From Veillonellales bacterium (GTDB lineage Bacteria > Bacillota > Negativicutes > Veillonellales > Dialisteraceae), in contig CALXPQ010000002.1 of the NCBI GenBank assembly GCA_944390485.1, positions 202,529-266,528 on the forward strand: DNA of 64,000 nt, in the 5' to 3' direction. Within the stretch, counting starts at the first letter, position 1. Each line of letters starts with the position of its first letter. The notes under the pieces were generated by a model. The model was not told the origin of the DNA and did no database searches. It saw only the letters and a program-made list of their open reading frames with translations. Shown here piece by piece: positions 33,747 through 42,470 of the stretch. Made by a program: the position numbers and the translations under genes.

Positions 33747-34598
33747 ATGGATTACAGAAAAAAGATCCTGGCCGCGCTTGCGGCGGGATGCCTCGCAGCG
33801 GCGCTCTTCGCGGGCTGCGGCGGCAGCAGCGCGCCGGCGGCGGATGCCGAAGGAAAGACCGTCATGAAGACGCTGGTGTCGGCGACGGAGCCGCCTCTCG
33901 CCTGGAAGGACGCGGACGGGAAGATCCAGGGCTATGAATACGACGTGCTCTGCGAAGCGGGCCGCCGGCTCCGGTCGTATTCGCTCGATATCGACGCGGT
34001 CCCGCCGGAGACGCAGGACGTGATGATGGAGTCCGGAGAGGCGAAGCTCGCCGCGGGCGGCTACTACCGCAATCCCCAGCGGGCGGCGAATTACATCATC
34101 CCGGAGAATCCCATCGGCGCGAGCGCGCTCCTCGTCTATGTGAAGCAGGGTGAAGAGACGAAGTACCGGGACCTGAAGGAGGCGCTCGCCGCAGGGCTCC
34201 GGCCGTGCCCTTTCACCTCGGGACACGGGGCGTTCCGCATCCTGTCCGAATGGAATGAGAAGAACGGCAGGCCGCTCGGGGAGGAACTGCCCGTGCAGAG
34301 CGGCGTCACGCAGGCAGAGCGCATCCAGGCCATCGGGGCGGGGCAGTACGACATGCTGATCGTCCCGGGCAATCTGAATATCGAGAAGCTCAGCCGGGAG
34401 GAAGGCGTGCCGCTCGCCCCGCTGGCGGCGCCCGTGCAGGTGGATCCCACGGTGGTGCTCGTGAACAGGCAGGAGCCGCAGTTCGCAGAGGAGCTCAATG
34501 AGGCGCTCGGTTCCATGCGGCAGGACGGGACGCTCTCCTCTCTTTCGGAGAAATGGTTCGGCAGCGACATGATGCGGCTGCTGGATTCGGCGTCCTGA
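33747..34598 (+). CDS. Amino acid-binding lipoprotein
   Basis: 283 residues, lipobox ALFAGC with Cys24, SBP_bac_3 fold. The opening ATEPPLAWKDADGKIQGYEYD is typical; the rest differs from the other two binding proteins of this window, for example the ligand loop AAGGYYRNPQRAANYI and the loss of the usual SGMxxT motif. It ends SLSEKWFGSD. It sits 3 bases after the ATPase. The atypical pocket may bind a modified or sulfur-containing amino acid; this is inference from the nearby C-S lyase. Confidence 0.9.
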   Translation: MDYRKKILAALAAGCLAAALFAGCGGSSAPAADAEGKTVMKTLVSATEPPLAWKDADGKIQGYEYDVLCEAGRRLRSYSLDIDAVPPETQDVMMESGEAKLAAGGYYRNPQRAANYIIPENPIGASALLVYVKQGEETKYRDLKEALAAGLRPCPFTSGHGAFRILSEWNEKNGRPLGEELPVQSGVTQAERIQAIGAGQYDMLIVPGNLNIEKLSREEGVPLAPLAAPVQVDPTVVLVNRQEPQFAEELNEALGSMRQDGTLSSLSEKWFGSDMMRLLDSAS

Positions 34599-34616
34599 CG
34601 GAAAGGGGGTGGTCCC

Positions 34617-35318
34617 GTGCTCAGCTTCGATCCTTCGTACTTCCTCGCGGTCTTTCCGCAGATCGCGGCGGCGCTGCCGTTCACTTTCTACGTGGTGGCC
34701 GCCGCGGCGGCGATGAGCCTCCTGGCCGGCGCGGCGGTGGCGGCCGTGCGCATCGCCCGCGTGCCGGTGCTGTACGCGCTGTGTGAAGTGTGGCTCTCTT
34801 TCGTGCGGAGCATGCCCTTCGTGCTGCTGCTCTTCCTGATGTATTTCACCGTGCCGGCATTCCTGCGGGCAGCCGGACTGGATACGTCCCGCCTGCCCAA
34901 GGAAGTCTATGTCTTCGCGGCGGTGGTCTTCGGCTTCGCTCCCGTCATCGGGGAGGTCATCCGCCCGGCGTACCTTTCGGTGGACCGGGGCCAGCACGAC
35001 GCGGCCAGGGCGTTCGGATTTTCTGATTTCGACCGCATCTTCCGCATCATCGTGCCGCAGATGATCCCGGTGGCCGCGCCGCCCCTGATGAATCAGGTCA
35101 TCGAGATCGTGAAGGACACCTCGCTCATGTATCTGATCGGCCTGATGGACCTCATGGGCCGGGCGAATCTGCTCATCCATGTGAACATGGGCCGGGGCAA
35201 GCTGGAAAATTATGCCGCCGTAGCGCTCCTCTACTGGGTGCTCGTGGCGGTGCTGGAAGCGGCGGCGCAGTACCTGAGCCGGCGGAGTTCCGGCGGTTTC
35301 CCGGGAGGTGCGTCATGA
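34617..35318 (+). CDS. Amino acid ABC transporter permease
   Basis: 233 residues, GTG start at 34617 after AAAGGGGG. Five membrane segments with the EAA loop (ARAFGFSDFDRIFRIIVPQ) that contacts the ATPase; FVRSMPFVLLLFLMYF is the HisM/GlnP-type signature. Overlaps the second permease by 4 bases. Two different permeases imply a heterodimeric channel. Confidence 0.92.
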   Translation: MLSFDPSYFLAVFPQIAAALPFTFYVVAAAAAMSLLAGAAVAAVRIARVPVLYALCEVWLSFVRSMPFVLLLFLMYFTVPAFLRAAGLDTSRLPKEVYVFAAVVFGFAPVIGEVIRPAYLSVDRGQHDAARAFGFSDFDRIFRIIVPQMIPVAAPPLMNQVIEIVKDTSLMYLIGLMDLMGRANLLIHVNMGRGKLENYAAVALLYWVLVAVLEAAAQYLSRRSSGGFPGGAS

Positions 35319-36022
35319 CCTTTGACATCCATGTGATGGCCTCGGCTTTTCTCTACATCCTGCCGGCGGTGCCGCGGACGGTGCTGCTCGCGGCGTTCGT
35401 GCTGGGCGCAGGCATCGTGCTGGGCGCGGGCATCGCAGTCCTACGCATCGGCCGGCACCGCATCCTGAATCCCGTCCTCGCGGTGTGGGTGTCTTTCACG
35501 CGGGCCGTGCCGGCCATCGTGCAGATCTTCATTGCCTATTACACGGTGCCCTTCCTGCTCGCCCCGGTCCTGAGCGCCGCGGCGGGCGCGGAGGTGAAGC
35601 CTTTCGACGTCAGTCCGTACTGGACGGGGTGCCTCCTCTTTATCCTGTACCATGCGGCCTACCAGTCGGAAAATATCCGCGGGGCGCTCCTGTCCGTGCC
35701 GAAGGGGCAGTACGAAGCGGCCATGAGCATCGGCATGACGCCGGGGCAGGCGCGGCTGCACATCGTCTTCCCGCAGGCGCTGTCTGTGGTGCTCCCCACA
35801 TTTTTTACCTATTATCTGCACGCGCTGAAAGCGCTGGCGCTGCTCTTCACCATCCGCGTGGTGGACATCTTCTCCGCCGCGGACATCTATGCGGCGCTGG
35901 TGAGCCGGCGGACCGAGCCGTACGCGGCGGACGCGCTGGTGTACTGGATGCTGTGCCTCATCCTCACTGCGGGCTATCACCGGCTGGAGGCCTCTCTGAC
36001 CCGGCGCGGGCGCGCAGGATGA
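35315..36022 (+). CDS. Amino acid ABC transporter permease
   Basis: 235 residues, second PAAT permease. WVSFTRAVPAIVQIFIAYYTVP is the family signature, and AMSIGMTPGQARLHIVFPQA the EAA loop. Starts within the ATGA overlap with the preceding permease. Ends 35 bases before the UroD-like gene. Confidence 0.92.
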   Translation: MTFDIHVMASAFLYILPAVPRTVLLAAFVLGAGIVLGAGIAVLRIGRHRILNPVLAVWVSFTRAVPAIVQIFIAYYTVPFLLAPVLSAAAGAEVKPFDVSPYWTGCLLFILYHAAYQSENIRGALLSVPKGQYEAAMSIGMTPGQARLHIVFPQALSVVLPTFFTYYLHALKALALLFTIRVVDIFSAADIYAALVSRRTEPYAADALVYWMLCLILTAGYHRLEASLTRRGRAG

Positions 36023-36057
36023 GCGGGCGGCCTGCGGGCCGCGGAAAGGAGAATCTC

Positions 36058-37071
36058 ATGAACAGGGAAGAACGGGTGCGCGCGGTCATCGAAGGCGGAA
36101 CGCCGGACCGCGTGCCGGTATCGGTGTGGTTTCATTTCTCCGTGTACGATCAGGACCCGGTCTCGCTCGCCGAGGCGGAAGCGGACTTCGTGGAGACGTA
36201 CGATTATGATTTCATCAAGATGATGCCTTTCGGCGATTACGGCATCCAGGACCTCGGAGCGAAGCTCTCCATCTACTGCCAGCCGAACCGGCCGGTGACG
36301 CTCGCCGCTCCGGGAATCCGATCGATGGACGATTACCGGCATATGGAGGTCATCTCCGGCCTGCAGGGGACATACGGCAAGCAGGTGGAATTCGCGCGGC
36401 ATCTCGCCCGGTGCGTCCCGCCGCACACGCCGTTCATCCAGACCATCTTCAGCCCGCTCACTACGCTTCACAAGCTCACCGGCGGCCGCGTCCTCCGCGA
36501 TCTGCGGGAAGATCCGGACGCGGTGCATCATGCGCTCGCCGTGGTGACGGCCATTACGGTGGATTTCATCCGCTATAACATCGATGCCGGGGTGAGCGGC
36601 TTCTTTTTCGCCACGCAGGACGCGCGGCGGCCGCTGCTGTCCCTGGAGGAATTCCGTACATTCGGGGAGTTCTATGACCGGCAGGTGATGGAGGCGTACA
36701 TGGGCCGCACGTGGTTCAATGTCATCCATATCCACGGCATGGACGTGTATTTCGAGGAAATCCTGCGCCGGTATCCGCCGGCGGTCCTCAACTGGCATGA
36801 CCGGGATACCCCGCCGTCGCTGGCGGAGGCGCGGGCCCTCACGGACCGGCCCTTCCTCGCGGGGCTCCAGGCGGCGAAAAAGATCGCGGACGGCCGCGAG
36901 GTGTGGGACGATATCGTGAAGAACGGCACGCCGGAGAGCATCACGGCGCAGGTGCGGGATGCGATCCGCTCCGCAGGCGGGAAAGGGATCATAATCGGCC
37001 CGGGGTGCGTGGTGAATCAGGAATGCCCGGCGGCCAATCTCCGCGCGGTCCGGCAGGCGGTCGAAATCTGA
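36058..37071 (+). CDS. Uroporphyrinogen decarboxylase/MtaA-like family protein
   Basis: 337 residues from ATG 36058 (AAAGGAG upstream). URO-D/CmuA/MtaA fold; the N-terminal MNREERVRAVIEGGTPDRVP is typical. It is not a true HemE: no PVWFMRQAG-like motif. MtaA-type methyltransferases use zinc bound by a HxC motif plus a C-terminal Cys; here the equivalent is HIHGMD (HxH) and GPGCVVNQECP near residue 319-329. A corrinoid or thiol methyltransferase role is possible. It is the last gene of an amino acid transport operon, which suggests metabolism of the imported compound. Confidence 0.8.
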   Translation: MNREERVRAVIEGGTPDRVPVSVWFHFSVYDQDPVSLAEAEADFVETYDYDFIKMMPFGDYGIQDLGAKLSIYCQPNRPVTLAAPGIRSMDDYRHMEVISGLQGTYGKQVEFARHLARCVPPHTPFIQTIFSPLTTLHKLTGGRVLRDLREDPDAVHHALAVVTAITVDFIRYNIDAGVSGFFFATQDARRPLLSLEEFRTFGEFYDRQVMEAYMGRTWFNVIHIHGMDVYFEEILRRYPPAVLNWHDRDTPPSLAEARALTDRPFLAGLQAAKKIADGREVWDDIVKNGTPESITAQVRDAIRSAGGKGIIIGPGCVVNQECPAANLRAVRQAVEI

Positions 37072-37077
37072 CGGGCA

Positions 37078-37106
37078 CGAAAAAACTCCGCGCATCCGGC
37101 GGAGTT
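37078..37106 (-). terminator. Terminator between convergent genes
   Basis: AACTCCGC/GCGGAGTT stem; on the minus strand it is followed by TTTTTTC. It serves the PepSY gene and probably the plus-strand operon. Confidence 0.7.
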
Positions 37107-37111
37107 CTCTG

Positions 37112-37681
37112 TCAGTTCCGGAGGTCGGCGGTCCAGTCGAAGATGAGGCCGGTCCCCGGGTCCATCTCGAATTCGTACACCATCCCGCGGAAGGCGGCGC
37201 GTCCCTCGTAGCGGCCGTATCCGTCGCCGGACTCCCGGCGGATGCGGATGGCGTCCGCGGGCAGGCCGGGCACCTTCGACTGCACGATGGCCTTCGCCTC
37301 TTCCGGCGAGACAGGGCGGGTCGGCTGACGGCGCACCCATTCTTCCTGCACTTCGTAGTCGGCGCCCACGATGGCCCCGGTCTCGATGGCGATCTCGAAA
37401 TCGTAGTCGCCGTACGGGGTCTCGAATTCGATGTCGTAGATGGGGATGCCGCTGTCTCCGTCCCGTTCGAGCTTCCGCACCTGGGCGCGGCTCTCCGGGA
37501 CGCCCGCGTTGGCGAGGGCGATGGCGAGCGCTTCCTCGCCGCTCACGGTGCGGCCGGCCGGCGCGGGCGCTTCCACGAGAGGAGCGGGGCGGGCAGCGGG
37601 CTGGGCGGCCTCGCCGCAGCCGGCGCACAGGACGGCGCCCGCGAACAGCGCGGAAAGGAAAAGACTGGCAGTGCGTTTCAT
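37112..37681 (-). CDS. PepSY-domain lipoprotein
   Basis: 189 residues from ATG 37681 (GGAGGGATCCCCC upstream). Lipobox VLCAGC with Cys22, then an Ala/Pro-rich linker (about 23-48). Two PepSY-like repeats follow: VSGEEALAIALANAGV with YDIEFETPYGDYDFEI, and VSPEEAKAIVQSKVPG with FRGMVYEFEMDPGTG. PepSY domains of this type are found in secreted proteins proposed to inhibit proteases; no target is visible here. Single gene with its own promoter. Confidence 0.85.
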   Translation of the reverse strand: MKRTASLFLSALFAGAVLCAGCGEAAQPAARPAPLVEAPAPAGRTVSGEEALAIALANAGVPESRAQVRKLERDGDSGIPIYDIEFETPYGDYDFEIAIETGAIVGADYEVQEEWVRRQPTRPVSPEEAKAIVQSKVPGLPADAIRIRRESGDGYGRYEGRAAFRGMVYEFEMDPGTGLIFDWTADLRN

Positions 37682-37709
37682 GGGGGATCCCTCCTTTATT
37701 TTTTCTACT

Positions 37710-37738
37710 ATTATATGAGACTGGGGAGGAAAGGACAA
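37710..37738 (-). promoter_or_regulatory. Promoter of PepSY gene
   Basis: Minus strand TTGTCC (37738-37733), 17 bases, TATAAT (37715-37710). Confidence 0.65.
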
Positions 37739-37785
37739 TCGCCGCGCCGAGGTGCAGAAAAATCCGCGGCATTTCTGGCCCGGGA

Positions 37786-37794
37786 TGCTATAAT
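37786..37794 (+). promoter_or_regulatory. Extended -10 before the M20 pseudogene
   Basis: TGCTATAAT at 37786-37794, 42 bases before the ATG; divergent from the PepSY promoter. The promoter and ribosome site (AAAGGAGG) of the broken gene are intact. Confidence 0.5.
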
Positions 37795-37835
37795 GAAGGC
37801 AATCCCCGCAGGGGAAAAGAAAAGGAGGATTTCCA

Positions 37836-39176
37836 ATGAACGAGACATACATCCGTCATCTGCAGGACATCGTGCGCATCCCCACGGTGTCCACGGAAAA
37901 CGACGCGTCCACGGACTGGACGCAGTTCGACCGGCTTCACGACTTCCTGAAGGAAGCCTATCCGCTCATCCACAGCCGGATGGAGCGCACCGTCATCGGG
38001 CGGGCGAGCCTGCTCTATCGCTGGAAGGCGAAGGAGCCGAAGCGCCTGCCGGTGCTCCTCATGGCGCATCAGGACGTGGTGCCCACGGGCGACCCGGCCC
38101 AGTGGACGCACGACCCCTTCGGCGGCGAGCTCGATCAGGGCTGCGTCTGGGGCCGCGGCACGAACGACTGCAAGTCTCTCCTCATCGCGGAGTGCGAAGC
38201 GGTGGAGGAGCTCCTCGCGGAAGGGTTCGAGCCGGATTTCGACATTTACCTGTCTTTCGGCCACAATGAGGAAGTGCAGGCGGACGACGACCGGAAAGGC
38301 TCCGTCCTCGCCGGCCGGTACCTGGCGGACCGGGGCGTGCGGATCGGCTGCATCTTTGACGAAGGCGGCATGGTGCAGCGCGGCGCGGACTCCGGAGAGT
38401 CACAGGACACGGCGCTCGTGAGCCTGGCGGAAAAATCGCCGAATGACTTCGTGCTCTACAAGGACGGACCCGGCGGCCATGCGAGCAAGCCCGGGCGGCA
38501 CACCGTGCTGGGCGACGTGGCCCGCGCCATGGCGGCGGTGGAAGCCCATCCCATGCCGTACCGCCTGACGCCGCTGGCGGAGGCGCAGCTTGCCGCGCTG
38601 GCGCCGCTCCAGACCGGGGCGCGCCGGGCGGTCTATGCGGACCCGAAGGGGCACTAGGCCGAGCTGTGCGCGCTCGCGGCGGAAGACCGCGGCCTCGACG
38701 CCATCCTCCACACGACCTTCGCGGTGACGAAAGCGTCCGGCAGCCCGCAGACGAACGTCCTCCCCGCCCACGCGGAGTGCACCATGAGCGTGCGCATCCT
38801 GCAGGGGGACACGGTGGCGTCCGTGAAAGCGTATCTGGAGAGCCTCATGCCCGACGGCGTCAAAGTGAAGGTGACCTTCGGCGAGGACCCGCATCCGGAA
38901 GGCTCCGTGGACAGCGCGGAGTTTCGTCTGCTGGAGCGCGTCATCCGCGACGTGTACGGCGCGGACACGGCGGTGGTCCCCATGGTGATGACCGGCGCGA
39001 CGGATTCCCGCAACTATGCGGCGGTGTGCGATCACATCTTCCGCTTCAGCGGGCGCATCATGACGAAGGACTGGGGCGAGGCGCACCAGATCGACGAAAA
39101 GGTGCCCGCAGACGCGGTGGAGCCGGCGGCGGCCTTCTTCAAGGCGTACCTCCGGGCGTACCGGACGGCGCTCTGA
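37836..39176 (+). pseudogene. M20 family peptidase interrupted by in-frame TAG
   Basis: The frame from 37836 to 39176 encodes an M20 metallopeptidase (CPS1/PM20D1-like) of about 446 residues, but codon 274 is TAG (38655-38657). Both sides are in the same frame and are clearly parts of one protein. The upstream part has MAHQDVVPTGD, WGRGTNDCKSL and GHNEEVQ metal or catalytic motifs and IFDEGGM; the downstream part resumes the dimerization domain (PQTNVLPAHAECTMSVRIL) and ends with GEAHQIDEKV, which holds the last metal-binding His. A truncated 273-residue product would lack that His. The downstream 38724 ATG could start a fragment but has no good ribosome site. Either a recent nonsense mutation, a sequencing error, or readthrough. 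Confidence 0.85.
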
Positions 39177-39185
39177 GACAGAGAA

Positions 39186-39214
39186 AGACAGCTCGATGCG
39201 GGGCTGTCTTTTTT
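39186..39214 (+). terminator. Terminator after the M20 pseudogene
   Basis: AGACAGC/GGCTGTCT with a 9-base loop and six T. Confidence 0.8.
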
Positions 39215-39287
39215 CGTGCCTGTCCGGTGGCGGCGGCGGGGAGTTTTTGATAGAATAAAAAAATATTCGCAAAAGAGGAGGGGTCCT

Positions 39288-40295
39288 ATGGAAAAACCGG
39301 CGATCGGCGCCGTGAAGCTCGACGGGTGGTGCGCCCTCGCGCCCATGGCGGGGGTGAGCGACCTGGCGTACCGCGTCATCGCGCGGCGCATGGGGGCGGC
39401 GCTCACCACGACGGAGATGGTGAGCTCCCGCGGGCTGCACCACAGGAACGAGAAGACCCGGGAGATGATGAAGCTCGACCCGGGCGAGCACCCCGTGGCG
39501 CTCCAGCTCTTCGGGGACGACCCGGACATCATGGCGGAAGCGGCGCAGGCGGCGGAGCGGGCCGGCGCGGACATCGTGGACGTGAACATGGGCTGCCCCA
39601 TGCTGAAGGTGGTGAAGAACGGCGACGGCTCGGCGCTCATGAAGAACGTGCCGCTCGCGCACGACATCCTCCGCGCCATGGTGCGCGCCGTGTCCGTCCC
39701 CGTGACGGTGAAGATGCGCCTCGGCTGGAGCCGGGCGTCGCTCAATGCGCCGGAGCTGGCGCAGGCCGCGGAGGAAGCGGGCGCGGCGGCCGTGACGGTG
39801 CACGGGCGCACGCGGGACGAATTCTACAGCGGCCATGCGGACTGGGACGGCATCCGCCGCGTCGTGGAGGCCGTGTCCATCCCCGTGTGGGGGAACGGCG
39901 ACGTGACGGACGGCCCGTCGGCGAAGCGGCTCATGGAGGAGACCGGCTGCGCCGGCGTCGCCGTGGGCCGCGCGGCCTGGGGCAATCCGTGGATCTTCCG
40001 CGAGGTCAACGCGTACCTCGAGACGGGCGAGGTCCTGCCGCCGCCCACGCGGGAGGAGCGGCTCTCCATGGCGGAGGAGCACCTCGCGGGCCTCGTGCGG
40101 GAGAAGGGCGAGTACATCGCCGTGCGGGAGATGCGCGCCCACGCGAGCCACTACTTCCGCGGCCTGCCGCACGCCACGGCGCTCCGGCGGGAGATCATGC
40201 GGGCGGAGTCGCAGGCGGCGTTCCTGGCGCTGCTCGAGCAGTACAAGCAGGAGACCGGGGCGGCTTCTGTAGAATGCATTAGAGGAACTTCATGA
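39288..40295 (+). CDS. dusB: tRNA-dihydrouridine synthase (DusB type)
   Basis: 335 residues from ATG 39288 (GAGGAGGGG upstream). FMN-dependent TIM-barrel enzyme reducing uridines in the tRNA D-loop. LAPMAGVSDLAYR (FMN site), VDVNMGCPMLKVVKNGDGSA with the catalytic Cys, VTVHGRTRDEFYSG and GNGDV are all present. A -10-like TGATAGAAT lies at 39248-39256. Monocistronic; the C-terminal tail after KQETGAA is probably not conserved. Confidence 0.94.
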   Translation: MEKPAIGAVKLDGWCALAPMAGVSDLAYRVIARRMGAALTTTEMVSSRGLHHRNEKTREMMKLDPGEHPVALQLFGDDPDIMAEAAQAAERAGADIVDVNMGCPMLKVVKNGDGSALMKNVPLAHDILRAMVRAVSVPVTVKMRLGWSRASLNAPELAQAAEEAGAAAVTVHGRTRDEFYSGHADWDGIRRVVEAVSIPVWGNGDVTDGPSAKRLMEETGCAGVAVGRAAWGNPWIFREVNAYLETGEVLPPPTREERLSMAEEHLAGLVREKGEYIAVREMRAHASHYFRGLPHATALRREIMRAESQAAFLALLEQYKQETGAASVECIRGTS

Positions 40296-40316
40296 ATTTG
40301 TAAAATTTCATGATTT
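40289..40316 (+). terminator. Weak AT-rich hairpin after dusB
   Basis: TTCATGAATTT and AAATTTCATGA are near-inverted copies, followed by TTTCTTCATT. It could end the dusB transcript; low stability. Confidence 0.35.
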
Positions 40317-40350
40317 CTTCATTAAAATCCAATGGTATCACAAAAAAACA

Positions 40351-40389
40351 GGCCCTTTTCGGGGCGCTTTCTTTGACAAGAAAAGGGCC
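40351..40389. repeat. 10-bp perfect inverted repeat spanning the purine promoter
   Basis: GGCCCTTTTC (40351-40360) and GAAAAGGGCC (40380-40389) enclose 19 bases that include the -35 of the purine operon promoter. Read on the minus strand it is followed by TGTTTTTTT, like a terminator, although no minus gene lies there. It may be an operator, for example for a purine repressor, or an antisense-direction terminator. Confidence 0.55.
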
Positions 40390-40401
40390 AGCCATTACAA
40401 T
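40373..40401 (+). promoter_or_regulatory. Promoter of the purine operon
   Basis: TTGACA (40373-40378), exactly 17 bases, TACAAT (40396-40401). The leader to the permease start is about 117 bases. Confidence 0.7.
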
Positions 40402-40430
40402 GAATTTGACAGAGCAAATCATTATATGTT

Positions 40431-40508
40431 GAAATAAGCAAGCCAGCGCCATATGTCAAGGGTTCGGCTTTTCTTATTTCCGAGGGGATGGAGGGAAGGC
40501 TCCGTCCC
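40431..40508 (+). promoter_or_regulatory. Structured leader of the purine operon
   Basis: Two hairpins: GAAATAAG and AAGCC pairing with GGCTT and CTTATTTC (40431-40480, 21-base loop), then GGGATGGAG/CTCCGTCCC (40485-40508) immediately before the ribosome site AAAGGGG. The canonical purine riboswitch core (two loops with GATATGG and TTTCTACC-like elements) is not present. Function as attenuator or riboswitch is only inferred from the structure. Confidence 0.45.
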
Positions 40509-40524
40509 GCAGAAAGGGGACATG

Positions 40525-41898
40525 ATGTTAGACAGGCTTTTTGCGCTTTCGGAACGGAAGACGACGGTCCGCACGGAAATCCTCGCGGGCATCACTACGT
40601 TCATCACCATGGCGTACATTCTTTTCGTCGCGCCGGGCGTTCTCTCCGCAGCGGGCATGGACCCGAATGCGGTCTTTATCGCGACCTGCCTCGGCGGCGG
40701 CCTCGTGACGATCGCCATGGGGGTCTTCGTGAATTATCCGATATGTCTGGCTCCGGGCGTCGGTCTGCTGGCATTCTATGCCTTTACGGTGTGCATCGGG
40801 ATGCAGGTGCCGTGGCAGACCGCGCTGGGGGCCGTTTTCATTTCCGGCGTCGTCTTCTTCATCCTCACGGTGACGCACATCCGGCAGATGATCATCGAGG
40901 GCATCCCGAATTCCCTCAAGTCGGCCATCACCGTGGGCATCGGCCTTTTCATCTGCATCATCGGCCTGAAGATGAGCGGCCTCATGGCGGTCAATCTGGC
41001 GCTCGCGCCGGACGTGCTCCAGGCGGTGGTGGACGCGGGCGGCCACTATACCACCGGGGCGAATGACACGGTCTTCGCGCTGGGCAGCATGATGGACGGC
41101 GGCCATCTCGTGACGATCTTCGGCCTCTTCTTCACGGCCATCCTCATGAGCCGCGGCGTGCCCGGCGCCATCCTCATCGGCATCTTCGTGACGACGCTCG
41201 TGTCCTACGCGGCAGGCGTGTCCCATCTGCCGGCGGACTTCACGCCCTTCACCCTGCCGGACTTTTCCAACAATAACTTCCTCGCGCTCGACATCCCCGG
41301 CGCGTTCCACATGGGCATCGTCACCATCGTCTTCACCTTCACCTTCGTGGAGCTCTTCGACTCCATGGGCACCATGGTGGGTGCGGCGACGAAAGCGGGC
41401 CTCGTGAATCCGAAGACCGGCGATTTCCCCGGCATGGGGAAGGCGCTCTTCTGCGACGCCTGCGGCGTCTCCTTCGGCTCGCTCCTCGGCTCCTCCACCA
41501 TCACCGCGTTCGTGGAATCGGTGGCGGGCGTCGGCGCGGGCGGCCGCACGGGCCTCACCGCGGTGACCTGCGGCGTGTGCTTCCTGGCATCGCTGCTCCT
41601 CGCGCCCATCGTGGGCCTCATCCCGGGCTCGGCGACGGCGCAGGTGCTCATCATCGTGGGAGCGCTCATGCTGGAAGGCGTGAAGGACATCGACTTCTCT
41701 GATTTCACGGAAGTCTTCCCGGCGTTTCTCACCATCGTGCTCATGCCGTTCACCTACAGCATCGCCAACGGCATCTGCGGCGGCTTCGTGGCGTACGCGC
41801 TCCTGAAGCTCGCCGTGGGCAAAGGGCGGGACGTTCATCCCATCGTCTATGTCCTGGCGGTGCTCATCATGATCCGGTTCATTTTCCTTGGTGAATAA
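40525..41898 (+). CDS. NCS2 family purine permease
   Basis: 457 residues from ATG 40525 (ATG 40522 is the alternative; AAAGGGG is 5 bases before the former). AzgA-like NCS2 transporter for adenine, guanine or hypoxanthine: ITTFITMAYILFVAPGVLS near the N-terminus, SLKSAITVGIGLFICIIGLK and FTFVELFDSMGTMVGAATKAG. About 13 membrane segments. It heads the purine biosynthesis operon, so purine salvage and synthesis seem co-controlled. Confidence 0.92.
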   Translation: MLDRLFALSERKTTVRTEILAGITTFITMAYILFVAPGVLSAAGMDPNAVFIATCLGGGLVTIAMGVFVNYPICLAPGVGLLAFYAFTVCIGMQVPWQTALGAVFISGVVFFILTVTHIRQMIIEGIPNSLKSAITVGIGLFICIIGLKMSGLMAVNLALAPDVLQAVVDAGGHYTTGANDTVFALGSMMDGGHLVTIFGLFFTAILMSRGVPGAILIGIFVTTLVSYAAGVSHLPADFTPFTLPDFSNNNFLALDIPGAFHMGIVTIVFTFTFVELFDSMGTMVGAATKAGLVNPKTGDFPGMGKALFCDACGVSFGSLLGSSTITAFVESVAGVGAGGRTGLTAVTCGVCFLASLLLAPIVGLIPGSATAQVLIIVGALMLEGVKDIDFSDFTEVFPAFLTIVLMPFTYSIANGICGGFVAYALLKLAVGKGRDVHPIVYVLAVLIMIRFIFLGE

Positions 41899-41916
41899 AA
41901 GGAGGAATACAGCAAT

Positions 41917-42408
41917 ATGCATGCAGCGATTGTTATGGGCAGCGATTCCGATCTGCCGACGATGAAAAAAGCCTTCGCCATCCTTGACGAATTCGGCGTT
42001 TCCTACGATGTGGCGCTCGCCTCGGCGCACCGCACCCCGAAGAAGCTGGAAGAATTCGTGGCGGCGGAAGAAGCCAAGGGCGTCACCTGCTACATCGCGG
42101 GGGCGGGCATGGCGGCGGCGCTCCCGGGCGTCGTGGCCAGCCTCACCATGAAGCCGGTCATCGGCGTGCCGCTCTCTAGCGCGAAGCTGGACGGCCTCGA
42201 CGCGCTCCTCTCCATCGTGCAGATGCCGTCCGGCATGCCGGTGGCGACGGTGGCCATCGACGGCGCGAAGAACGGCGCGCTTCTCGCCGTGCAGATCGGC
42301 GCGGCGTCCGACGAAGCGCTCGCGGCGAAATACAAGGCCTACCGCGAAGACATGGCCCGCCAGATCTACGAAAAGGATGAAAAGCTCCAGAAAGAGCTGG
42401 GCCGCTGA
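41917..42408 (+). CDS. purE: 5-(carboxyamino)imidazole ribonucleotide mutase
   Basis: 163 residues. Class I-type Pur[37 protein letters not shown] and [16 protein letters not shown]. Class I enzymes act on N5-CAIR made by PurK, but no purK lies in this operon, so it is either elsewhere or this enzyme uses the AIR/CO2 route. Strong ribosome site AAAGGAGG. Confidence 0.95.
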   Translation: MHAAIVMGSDSDLPTMKKAFAILDEFGVSYDVALASAHRTPKKLEEFVAAEEAKGVTCYIAGAGMAAALPGVVASLTMKPVIGVPLSSAKLDGLDALLSIVQMPSGMPVATVAIDGAKNGALLAVQIGAASDEALAAKYKAYREDMARQIYEKDEKLQKELGR

Positions 42409-42470
42409 CACTTGTGTCCGATCAATTTTATTTCTATAGGTAAGGGCCCGGCAGGGCAGAAGGAGACATC

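Noticed and set aside
38724..39176. Independent 150-residue gene after the TAG
   Set aside because: It is the same frame and the same protein family as the upstream part and has no ribosome site, so it is the downstream half of a broken gene.
40408..40524. Purine (guanine/adenine) riboswitch before the purine permease
   Set aside because: The conserved loop-loop and junction sequences of that class are not present; only generic hairpins are seen.
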